Below, piece after piece: positions 1-10,878 of a stretch of 64,000 nucleotides of DNA. Origin of the DNA: Apostichopus japonicus (Eukaryota; Echinodermata; Holothuroidea; Aspidochirotida; Stichopodidae); contig NC_092581.1 of NCBI RefSeq assembly GCF_037975245.1, positions 15,330,303 through 15,394,302 of the forward strand, in the 5' to 3' direction. Below the pieces are notes generated by a model, which had not been told where the DNA came from, searched no databases, and saw nothing but the letters and a program-made list of their open reading frames with translations. The position numbers and the translations under genes were made by a program. How positions within the stretch are numbered: position 1 is the first letter of the stretch; each line of letters begins with the position of its first letter.

Positions 1-1977
1 AGTTTAACTTACAAAACCTCCGATATTATGAAACAAAAAACGTTCGGCAAAGCCCCGTTTCTAGACTGCCTAACAATGAATAGCGCGCACTAAACGTACA
101 TCACTTTACAACTGCAGTACGGTTTAACCCAACTATTCTAGAAAATAATTTCTTTTCCCCCCGCTTAACACCAGATGTGGTCTTACGGTTTATTCATAAA
201 TGGGTGTACTAGAGCCTTGTTAACATGACATTAGTTGCATTTAGCACGATATGCCAGTTTCGCGTGAATTTTTCGAAAGTGTTTTGCTGGATCTTTCGTA
301 AAATTTGAAAGGACCGAACTTACTTTTCGTACACAATTGGTAATTTCTCAACTGATTTTCAGAGTTTTTTTTTACGATCTCCAATCGATACATTTCCTTT
401 GATCATGTATTTGAACAACTATTACCAAGTCGAGTATTCGACCCGGTATTGTCTGGTCGGAGAGTTCAACGTGATGGACAGGGATTGTAATCATTTCGAT
501 CGAACATGCATTGACTGGATTATCTGCGCCGCCACTGTCGGCTCAATATAAAGTACACTTGTGCCGCGAATCAGGAAGTTTTCACAAAAGGATAACAGTG
601 TTCAAGTTTAAGCCATTCATATCGCCGGATACATCGGGGGGGGGGGACAAAAGTAGGATTACGTTCGCGGTTTATGATTCGACTGATCGTAAGTTGTGTT
701 GTTATTTCGCGTAGTAGACAAAATAAACACAGGAATTGATACGCGATTTTTGCCAATAATTTAATTTTCAGTTGATATCATGTTTCGTGCGTTTACACGT
801 TTAAACGGCACAGCACTAGTGAAAGGAACTGAGAAGTCACAGTAGGGTCATCCTTATTTCTTCTTTAGATAGAGTCAGAGTCACAGTATGCAGTTTTAGG
901 GAATAACCATAAGCTAAACTAGCATATGCTAGTATTTGTTATGAAGTTTAGTCTAGGGCTAATTAAGGTTAGGCTAGGCTTCACTAAGTCCATACCCTTA
1001 TACGCTAGACCTACAGTAGGCTAAGTTGGGGGCAAACAATAACGTTAACTAGCCACGAGAAACAGAAAACTACCACTCTGAACAATTTCACCCCTGCAAA
1101 GATAAATTATGTGTCTCATCTTGAGTTAGAAGTTATGAAAGTGTGGCCTGTACCGTCGTCGCAGTCATTTCTCAAGGGGGCTGCCATTTTCTTCTTAGTT
1201 TACAAGGGTACGCCGTTGGCAACATGTTCTACGGTATTTCTAACACACCACCTCTCCACCACCTCTCCAGGGGGAGAGCTACACATCAAACATTTAGGTC
1301 TAAGATTGTTTTGTCTCTATATCGTGCTTTATGTTCATAAAATATTTTAAAAAAAAGTCTCCCTTGGCTCAGATCCATTAAAAGTCCTTGAAATCAGCCC
1401 AAACTTTTTTCTTTTATCTTTACGTATAGGTTTCGCGTTGAAATTATACAAAGTAGGCCTATATTGTACAAATATGTGTATACAATACAATCGCCGCCGA
1501 CTTGAAATTATTTTATCAATCAAATCAATTTTCGATTTAGTTTAGTTTAGTAGAAAAAAGGATCAGATTTAAGAGTTAATCCTTGGAGTTTTTATAATAG
1601 TTGAATGCTTAAAGGGCGGCACCGTTGCAATTTGTATATGTGAGAGGGATTTTTAGTATTTTTTACTGTTAAATATATAATATGAGGTTTTTTCCAAAGC
1701 TAGTAAAAACAACGCAGTTATCTCGTAGAGTACCGATGACCTCAACCAGCTTCCGTCCAAAGAGATGTTTACGTAAGGGACGTTCAGTTGCAACCTTAAT
1801 ATATAACCATGCATGCACTTTTGTATACATACATACGCCATAAGTTGTTCTTACATTTTGAACGCCAAAAGTACCTGAGGTTCGCTGCTGATAATACAAT
1901 CCATCTACCTCAATTGCAAGCTTCTAGTTAAGTAATCATACAACTACAAGACGTACCTTAATACCATGAGATGAAAT
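1..1977. other. Upstream region of ISCU, no gene recognised
   Basis: No exon, RNA gene or complete mobile element is recognisable. The short open frames here (for example 511-714 and 1111-1350) have no recognisable domain. A run of G at about 638-648 resembles the G-tracts of the mobile elements elsewhere in the window. The ISCU promoter and 5' UTR should lie in the last few hundred bases, but no TATA box or other core element stands out. Confidence 0.5.
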
Positions 1978-4900
1978 ATGGCGGTTGCAAACATTGCTAA
2001 ACTTGCTCGGCCACTTTTAAGTCCGTCAAAAATTGTCCCTTCAGCCTCTGCAGCCTACCACAAAAACGTAAGGATGATTTTTCTATTCACAACTTAGGCC
2101 TAACGTTAGGCTAAGGTTAATCTCAGCTGCATGTTGAATTTAACGTGTTACTGTTAGACAAACTGTAGGCAATACATGAATAGGCAAGAATTCACTGATT
2201 GTGCAATACTGCGAATTTCTGCTTATGTAAGTAAACATTGTTGTAGTAGGTAAACCTGTTACAATTAAATTTTATGCTATGACAATAAGACGCATGAAGC
2301 CAAAGCTATAGAGTAAAATATTTGCATCTATGCATCCGATCTTCTCATTGAATTAATTTAATAAGGTCACATTTTGCAATGTTAACTAGTGTTGCAATAT
2401 ACATTTTGCAATGTTAACTAGTGTTGCAATGATATAAAATCACCAGTCTAGCACTGTATGGTTGTACAAGTGGACACAACACAATTAAAACTGAATATAA
2501 CCCACTGACACCTGTCTTGTTATTGCCAAAATTCCAAGAAATTTTTACACAATCAAATATCAAGTTGTAAATCACAGAGTTGCAAACAATAAACCATGGT
2601 CACACACATTGACAACGTACAGTAAGAAGGATCATGTGGAAATTGTGTTTGAGAAAAAATGTAGCCTATCACTAGCATGCACAGTGCTTTTGGAGCTCTG
2701 GTGAGAATTTATGTTACAAAACATGGAAATTTATCCTCTACTTAGTGACTCCAAACATTGGGAATCTTTTAAATAGATGCAATGAATTTTATGGATCATG
2801 CAGGTTTGCTTCCATAAAACCCTTAATGAATGATAAAAAGATTGTATTAAAGTTTGTGTACATTTTACCAGTTTGGTTATGAAATTTTTCAAATGAAAAG
2901 CACTGGCAACTTTGGACAGACTTAGTTGTTAGTATTGCCCGCTCACATAGGATGGATTTTTTTCTTGAGTAACTGAGAAAATTGAAGAAAATGTTTTCGG
3001 TTTTGTCTCAGATAAAAACAAGGGGTAGTTAAAATTCAAGTTTGTGACTCAGTTTAATTACATTTTCTTAAGACTTACACCCAAAGTGTTCAACATACAG
3101 TAGTTGGTTAAACAAAGTTACCTTTCATACAACAGAAGTTACTGGAAGGAAAGGCTAGCTGGCTAGCATACATGTTAATTTGGTGGAGGATTCGATCATT
3201 CATTAACAAATTAAGAAACTAGAAAAGTTATGCAATGGCTTCTATCCATATCATCACATGAAATGTCAGAAATGTTAAATTTTCGTGATATAGTTTTGGG
3301 GCCATTTATATATGATATCGTCCGCTAAATTTTGTATCGATATGTGTCAACGATATTTCATTTTTGTTTCCAGGTAATTGACCACTATGAGAATCCAAGA
3401 AATGTTGGTTCCTTAGACAAAGAGCAGAAAAATGTTGGCACAGGACTCGTTGGAGCTCCTGCATGTGGCGATGTCATGAAATTACAGGTAAGTTAACTTT
3501 GCAAACAATGCGTAGCATGAGTGGAACTGATTATGATGGATCAGCAAACAGTAAGTTCATCGTTAGCATTTTATTTGACTAACAGAGTAGTATTTCAATA
3601 TTAACTAGTTGAATACACATTGATTCTGAGCAGCATCACATTTTTTAACAAAGAAGCAACAGCGATGTGCTTTAGTAGCGATTAGTCCAGGCGCAAAATT
3701 TATTTATTGAAGTAGTACGCTTCACTTATTAGTCTTGGTTTAGTTAAACAGTTCAATGATTTCAAACATACGTGTTGGAAGTGGTTAGGTTGAAAAGGTA
3801 TTAAAGATTGTTGTAGGTGCAGCTGGAGTGCGATTCTAGTAGCTGTTTTGACATGGATGGCATATTATGTTCTCTTTGCTATACACCTAAATGGTGGTGT
3901 GAAGATGTTCATTTGAGTTGCAAGAATCCTTCAGACAAAACAAATTCAATTTTGAGCCTAAGGGACTACTCGATTCTCCAACTGGTGTCACAACCTTAGA
4001 AGACCTTCCAGTTACCTTCCTTCATCATGTAGTGTAAGAACTTACTCTAGAAGCAAATAATTATTCAAACATTGACCATCTAACTGTAATTCTACAATTT
4101 TTTTCAATTATTGTAATGCAGTCATTATCTACTAAAATGTAAAACCACATGTTTCAAAGAAAACAGTTAGGCAAAGAAGAATGACATTTTGTAGAGTACT
4201 GTGGATGTATAATATTTCTCCTGCAAAGATGCTTTTTTCTGTATTGTGAAACTGCTTTCAGTATAACAGATGTGAACATTCTGTTGTTGATTCTACAGAC
4301 TTGAAAAAAGGCAGTGTAAACTTAAAAACTTTTAAGGAGTTGCTTATCGTATCATTAAAAAACAATGTATCAAGTTTTAAAATTTTTACTTAATAAATGA
4401 ACAAGTTTTGTTTCCCAACATAAATTCTGTATCTGAACCTGTCAGCATATTAAGAGGCCAGTAATAAATATTAGCAAAGATCAATTTTTTTTTACCACCT
4501 TTTAAAATTATTTTGTTTCAATTTTTCTTTTATTCCAGATAATGGTAGATGACGATGGAAAGATAGTTGATGCCAAATTCAAGACATTTGGATGTGGTTC
4601 TGCAATTGCATCCAGCTCTCTTGCTACAGAGTGGGTGAAAGGAAAATCCGTACGTGTAACATTTTTTCTTTGACATGATGAACTGTAGATATTATACTTT
4701 TCATCAAAGAGTGACAATGCTGCAATATGCCTAACAGTGTTGCCTCCTTTCATTGGCTTGGTAGAAAGTTATTATAAAAAAAGGGCTGATTTTGTGTGTC
4801 TCTCACAGAAACATTTTCTGACAAGTTACTCTTACTGTTGGTCCTTTAGTAACTCATTATGAGGTTTTGTTAGCTATAACAGCTCAAATGAAACAAAATT

Positions 4901-6333
4901 CTGGAACTTAAACAATTGAAGCAACCAACTGTACAGCTGATTTTCTCAGTGGCTTTTAATCACACATTGCTGTAACCTACAGTACCTTACCTTTACCACT
5001 AAAGGTCATTATCTTGGGTACAAGGAAGAAGCAGATTAAAGGTTAAGAGGAAGTCATGGTGTCGGAAGTGTTATCTAGGTATGTTGTTAAAAAACATGTA
5101 AGAAGTTATTTATTGTGCATAATGTCTGAAAAACAAATTTCATAGACCGCTGATTAATTACGAGCTGTGGAGAAGATCCATCAAAAAGCACTTGCTATGA
5201 AAATATTTTTACCGAGTCATGTTGGTGATTCACTTCTTTTTACAACATTTCTGCAGTTGTAGGTTATTTTGCTTTGCATTATACCAGTTTATACATTTAA
5301 ATCTTTTCCTCTTTTTTTTGCCTCTAGCTTGATCAGGCAGGAACAATCAAGAATGCACATATTGCTAAAGAGTTGAGTCTTCCTCCTGTCAAGTTGCACT
5401 GTTCAAGTAAGTACTGAAAAATGAAGGCAGCTGGTCACATTTTGTTACATAATGCACACACCTTGCCCCCCTCTTTATTTTACTATCCCCTTTCTGCTCT
5501 CCACTCCCCTACCCCTTCACTCCCACCCTTGTATCCCTACCACTCCACTCTTCTTCCCCTTCATCCCTCTCCCATTCACCCCCACCACTCTACTCCTTTC
5601 CCCTTCAACACCCCCACCACTCCACTCTTCAACCCTTTCCCCTTCATCCCTCTCCCATTCACCCCACCACCTTTCAACCCTTGCTCCCTTCATCCCCTCC
5701 ACTCCTCTCCCATTATTCCCTTCATCACCCCCACCACACCACAACCCTTTCCCCCCTTTCATCCCTCTCCCATTCACCCCACCACTCCACAACCCTTTCC
5801 CATCATCTCCATCCCTTTATCCCCTCCATCCCTACCACTCCACTCTTCAACCCTTTTCCCTTCATCCCCTCCACTCCTTTCCCAGTCACCCCAACACTGC
5901 ACTCTTCAACCCTTGCTCCCTTCATCCTCTCTTCTCCCATTCACCATTCCACAAACCTTTTCCCTCCATCTCCACCCTTTATCCCTTTCATCCCTACCAC
6001 TCCACTCTTCAACCCTTTTCCCTCCACTCCTTCATCCCTACCACTCCACTCTTTCCCCTTCACCCCCACCACCCCACAACCCTTTTCCCTTCATCTCCAC
6101 CCCTTTATCCCACTCATCCCTATCACTCCACCCTTCCAACCGTTTCCCTTTACCCCCTTCATCCCCTCCACCCCCTACTCCCTCCCAGAATTAGTACTAC
6201 TATCATCTTACTGATAATCTTTTCTTCTGTTTCATTAGTGTTGGCAGAAGATGCAATTAAAGCTGCTTTGAAAGATTACAAGATCAAACAATCATCAAAG
6301 GTCGCAGACAAAGAGACGGTTTCTGCCGTCTAG
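1978..6333 (+). CDS. ISCU: Iron-sulfur cluster assembly scaffold protein ISCU, mitochondrial
   Basis: Five coding exons are seen: 1978-2067, 3374-3487, 4539-4649, 5328-5406 and 6239-6333. All junctions are GT-AG and the frame closes to 162 aa (human 167). ISCU is the scaffold on which NFS1-ISD11-ACP and frataxin build [2Fe-2S] clusters in the mitochondrial matrix; HSPA9/HSC20 then pass them on. Exon 1 encodes a basic, Ser/Ala-rich presequence (MAVANIAKLARPLLS) ending near AYHKN, as expected for mitochondrial import. The three cluster-ligand cysteines are present: Cys61 (GAPACGDV), Cys87 (FGCGSAIASSS) and Cys130 (KLHCS). The LPPVK chaperone-recognition motif lies at 123-127. The start is the first ATG opening the presequence. 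Intron 4 holds a CT-rich minisatellite that runs up to about 50 bp before exon 5. Candidate AATAAA poly(A) signals lie at 7204-7209 and 7452-7457. Identification rests on near-identity of exons 2-4 to animal ISCU. Confidence 0.97.
5460..6190 (+). repeat. CT-rich minisatellite in ISCU intron 4
   Basis: About 730 bp built of degenerate units such as CCCTTCATCCC, CTCCCATTCACCCC and CACTCCACTCTTCAACCC, almost free of G on the plus strand. The strand asymmetry leaves long spurious open frames, because stop codons need A or G combinations that the repeat lacks. It lies directly upstream of the ISCU exon 5 acceptor and may act as an oversized polypyrimidine tract. Confidence 0.9.
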
Positions 6334-8628
6334 ATGAGAGGAATGATCTCAGAAAAGCTGTTCAATGCACAAGATGGAACTACATATCCAGAGAATCATG
6401 AATCAATGAACTGACTGTGTGGCATTGAATCGAACCGACATCACATATTTATATAAAACAAAGCATCTAGCAAAAAAAAATATGTAATAACTTATTATAA
6501 TATTTCATGTTGGACTGTACAACATAGTAGTTGGTATGCGTTATAATACATTTAGATGTTTTCAAAATCTTTTCAGTAATCAGCGTGCATGTCCATGCCT
6601 TGAGTCATCTACTTGATAGATATTTACTTCAAATTGCAGTGGTCTTCTGGTTTGGAGTTGTAAAGCAGCATGTCTCACCAAATTTTAATGCACAGTTGAG
6701 AGATTCAGATAGTGGGTGTTGGGAAATGAGATCTAGCTAAAGTTAGGGAGGGTGTGGTTAGGGGAATGGGTGGACCCATGGAATAATTTGGTTTACAAAT
6801 TTAGGGTATCAGTTTTAAATTCTCTGCATTTTGTCTCGTAACATAATATTGTTCCTATGTAAGAAAAAAAAAAGACTGCCATATATCTGAGTACAAGTTT
6901 GCATAGCACTTTGGAATGCAATATTGGATTAATTATTTTCTTAGATCAGGCCTTGCAATTTCATAGCAAATTTAAACAGAAAAATGGTTTGGATCCCAGG
7001 TTGTTTTAGGTGGGAAGTAAATTAGATAGGAACACTCTGGGATGGCTAGAGGAAGGTTTAGGTGTAGACAGTTTTCAGGAGTTAGAAGAATATGTGGAAG
7101 GAATGGTCCAACCATAAGACAGCAAGCATGCAAGGTTCCTGGTGGCAGTTAATTCAGTTAATAGATCAATGTAAACTAGGCCATAATGTTATGTGAATGC
7201 TTTAATAAAAATGCTTTAGATAGATCTTAGAAACTGTTAATTACTTCCCATTTTGGTAAGATTTCTTCAGATTATTTGTGGTATATGTAGCATTCCTTCT
7301 ATTATTTACTTTATTTGAATATTCAAGTTATCCACGGACCTCAACATTTAACATTAAAGTTTCAGTTGAGGTCGTCAACTCCTTTTCCTTTCATTGATAA
7401 CATAAAATATGACCATTTCCATTGGGTATTTGTCCTCTGGTTTTAATGTAAAATAAAGTTTTAAGCAGATTGTAAAAATTCCTTTGCTTTAATTTTTTGT
7501 TGTTAAAGTTATATGATAAAGGCATGGGTTACAAAACTAAGATTCTTGGGCAATTTATTGTTGGGTTTAAGAAGGATGAATTTTGTACATAGCTGTAAAA
7601 TATATGGTGCTTTCTTCCAGTATTTCCCTACTGGTTGGTTGTATGGTTCTGTAGTTAATTTGTCCTTATGACATGTAAAATAGCTTTTTAGTTGATAATC
7701 TATATATCTTGGGTCACTTGATGACAGTGCTAACGGAGATATTGCATCACAAGAATCTATCTTGGGGAAGGGATGTGGGTGCCCGTGTGGATGGGATTGG
7801 GCATAGATATGCAGATACTTCTCTTACTTGAAAAATCTTACACTTTCCTTGACAATTTTGAATTTTGTCTTTTTTTTTTAGCAATTAACCCCACATCTAT
7901 GGCTATTCGGTGGCTGTTTGTACGAAAACTTTCATGGTCTCCCAGACTGGCAAAGTTTTCATAAATCCCAACCTCAGAGAAAAAGGGGTGCAATGCCTCA
8001 TATAAAGATTTGGCATGGAGAATTTACGGTTTGATATCCACATGTGAATCAGCATCTCAAAATGCAGTTTGGATTGGGGGATAAGCAGACATGTTTAGTT
8101 GTTTTTCAGTAGGAAGTATTATTATGGCAAATGTCATTCCTGCGACCTGACAATGTCGTGGGTCATTGGTATACCCTATTTGTGTGTATAATGTGAATGT
8201 TTTCAAAGCTATTGTGAAGTGGAATGAATAAAGGTGGAAGTGTTCAAATTATTTTAACAATTTTAGCAGTTTTACTGTTAAACAAATTTTACACAAGTCA
8301 GCCAATTTCGACCATAAAAACTAAACTTGATCCACTCTCAACCCGTCCCCTTACATCGAGACTGAAATCTTATTATCACAATGATGTTACATTGAGCGTG
8401 GTATCACATCAAACTCCACATACCAGGTTCTCCTATCTTATATTCCAAAATTTGGGATATCAAGTTTCAGCCAGAAGTTAGAAAGACCCTACAACAAGAC
8501 AATTTTGCATAGTTGTGGGTCCGAGCAATTTCCAGGAAGTATAGGCAGGGATGGGCAGCATCGACAGAGGGGATCTCCAGACACAGTCTTGTCAGGGTGG
8601 TTCAATGTTTCATTTGGTATTGGGAGGT
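6334..8628 (+). other. ISCU 3' UTR and downstream sequence
   Basis: AT-rich DNA after the ISCU stop codon. AATAAA hexamers at 7204-7209 and 7452-7457 are plausible cleavage signals, giving a 3' UTR of roughly 0.9-1.1 kb. No coding exon or RNA gene is seen; short frames at 6531-6740, 7773-7964 and 8224-8481 have no recognisable features. Confidence 0.4.
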
Positions 8629-9222
8629 TATTTTAGTGAAAATAAACTTAAGCCCTGCCCCCTTAAAAATATACATAAAATCAACTTGAACATATATGAC
8701 CATGTACCCACTATCTACCAACACTTTAATACCAAGTATGAATAAATTCTGACTTTCGGTAGAGGAGTTATAAGCATTTGGAGATTTTCACGTTTGACTC
8801 CCGTGACCTCACTATTATCACGAGATGAGCATCAAAATCAATAGGGTTCTTCCACTCACTATTGCATGTACCAAGTATGAATTCAATCCAACTTTTCGTT
8901 GTTCAGTTACTGTGTTTTCAAGCTATTTTAGTGAAAATCAACTTAACCCCGCCCCCTAATAAATATGCATCATATCAACTTGAACATATGTTACCATGTA
9001 CCCACTATGGACCAACACATTAACACCAAGTACGAATAAATTCTGACTTTTGGTTGCGGAGTTATTAGCATTTGAAGATTTTTACATTTGACCCCATGAC
9101 CTCATTATTCATGAGATGAGCACAAAATCAATAGGGTTCCTCTCCTCAGTATGGCGCATCTATGTACCAAGTATGACTACAATCCAACTTGACCATGATG
9201 AGTTGTCGTATTACGAGCCAAG
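8629..9222. repeat. Tandem dimer of a 295-bp interspersed repeat
   Basis: Two diverged copies in direct orientation, starting at 8629 and 8924 with TATTTTAGTGAAAAT and each carrying CCATGTACCCACTAT, GAGATGAGCA and AAATCAATAGGGTTC. A short CA-rich stretch follows at about 9230. The family is unknown; related wording (TTTGACC...CTC, AATAGGG) recurs in the repeat at 51698-52030. Confidence 0.75.
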
Positions 9223-9290
9223 GGCGTCACATACACACACGCATTCACCATCGCATAGATTCCTTTTATCTTCGGGCAAGGAATCAAAAA

Positions 9291-9722
9291 CATGTTTCAT
9301 TTTAACAACTACCAACACAACAATTGAATTTATAATTATAATAATGAAGTCTAGGTTCCAAATTCTGAGTAAAATGTAAGCGAAATACTTGCCAATCCCC
9401 ACCATTCTACTTTCTTTAATAACTGGTTATCAGAACTTTATATTTAAAATTCATTTAGTGGTTCTCCATTGTATCTGTGTTTGGCTATGTTCAGAGCAAT
9501 GCCAATTCTTAGTATTTCTTTCCACCTTGATCCAAGAGGAATTTCATAACAACTGTAATAACTATGTTAAGTGAGGAGTTCCGTGGTTAATTTAGGTGAA
9601 GTTTAACTTCTCTGTGCTCCTCAGATGGTGATGCATGTAAGCTTTTTCAAAACCTTGACAGGTTCAAAATGTTACCATCATCATTGGAAAATAACTGCTT
9701 TCAAGGTTAACTTAAATTGTAA
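9291..9722. repeat. Duplicated block, paralogous to 15697-16127 of RPL13A intron 2
   Basis: About 430 bp that align colinearly to the block in RPL13A intron 2 with only scattered substitutions and small indels. Both copies share GTGAGGAGTTCCGTGGTTAA and a box C/D snoRNA. This copy lies about 1.2 kb beyond the RPL13A stop codon in the same orientation, so it is a duplicated piece of the gene's intron or the source of it. Confidence 0.85.
9613..9693 (-). ncRNA. Box C/D snoRNA copy (SNORD33-like), outside the host gene
   Basis: Read on the minus strand: box C ATGATGA at 9678-9684, guide ACATGCATCACCAT, then box D CTGA at 9621-9624. The guide and boxes match the intron 2 snoRNA of RPL13A. The terminal stem is weaker than in that copy, with two mismatches. 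It lies beyond the RPL13A poly(A) signal, so expression would need read-through or its own promoter; it may be a pseudogene. Confidence 0.6.
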
Positions 9723-10054
9723 TTTGCAATGTTTCATGTGGTGAGGTGAGGTTGAGACTGAATTGTGTCAAAAGAGTTAACACTGAGACAAATTACAATT
9801 TGACTGAATTACAATTTGACAATTACAAATATAAATTTTGAGTGCATGTATGACAAAGCGGACATCCCCTTCCCTTGCAGATAATTTCCAGGTGTTCAAC
9901 AAAGATTCTTCCCACACAATGGGTGGGGGAGGGGAGAAGTCTTTCAATGGTGATGCAATAACTTTAGTACTGGGTGGGGTATTAAATGAATACTAACACG
10001 GTATGTGGGAAGACTTTATTCTCGTTTTGAGAGGTGCATCTTGACTCGCCTAGT

Positions 10055-10353
10055 TATTATAGTGAGAGAGTTGTGGCTAAGGCAGTGGACTTGTGATTTA
10101 AGGATTGTAGGTTTGAGTCCTGGCCAGATCATGACGTTGTCCTTGGGCAAGGTACTTAATCTCTACTCTCTTCAACCAGGTGTATATATGGGGACCTGTG
10201 AGATAAATTGTCAGATGGGCGCTGTTTAGCTGCTGCCATGTGGAGCGATCGTCTGTTTGACAGGTTTTTCGGTGATCAGGGTAATATGTGATGCGCCTTG
10301 AGTACCGTTATCGGTTGATATGTCTGCGCTTTATAAACCTAATTATTATTATT
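10055..10353 (+). mobile_element. tRNA-derived SINE with ATT tail
   Basis: The 5' head has pol III-like boxes: TGGCTAAGGCAG (A box) and GGTTTGAGTCC (B box), about 35 bp apart. The body contains CCTTGGGCAAGGTACTTAA, and the 3' end is TGCGCTTTATAAA followed by ATTATTATTATTTATT, a tail type typical of SINEs mobilised by CR1/L2-like LINEs. Full length or nearly so. No target duplication was established. Confidence 0.75.
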
Positions 10354-10818
10354 TATTAATTCTCAAAAGAAGTCTAAATATGACAAAGGAGAATATATTT
10401 CATGTAAACACCAGACCATCTTTGCCTACCTGTATGACCAAATGATTCTCTTCAAGGATATGCTGTTAAATCTTTTGATAAGAATGCTGTGAATTTTTCC
10501 CCGGCCAACAGTGAAACTGAGTTCGTAGAGAGCAAATAACATGGCAAGAGCAACATTATTCCAAAGTTTTATATGCAAATTAGACATGGCCAAGGGTAGG
10601 GGTCATTATTTCTTCTGAAATATAACTGACTGTCAGGACAGACAAATTAACAATGCACTTTTTTGTGATGTTGCCAAGGAAACGCAACCATTTACATGTA
10701 AGTATTCTACAGTCCATAACTCATGCAGGTCATTGAAACAAGACAGCCATATATGCCCTCCAAATAAACTAAACAAACATCGAACAAGAAACAGACAGCA
10801 CAAAAATTTTGTGAACAT

Positions 10819-10824
10819 TTTATT
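10819..10824 (-). other. Poly(A) signal of RPL13A
   Basis: AATAAA on the minus strand 55 nt after the RPL13A stop codon, giving the very short 3' UTR usual for ribosomal protein genes. Confidence 0.75.
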
Positions 10825-10878
10825 TGCCACTAGTTGTCATAATTACAAATCAACATCATGGACTGCCTGCCTCTTATC

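Noticed and set aside
5421-6333. Large Pro/Ser/Leu-rich open frames (177, 257 and 293 codons) as genes
   Set aside because: They lie in a CT-rich minisatellite inside ISCU intron 4, occur in all three plus-strand frames, and have no domain or start context.
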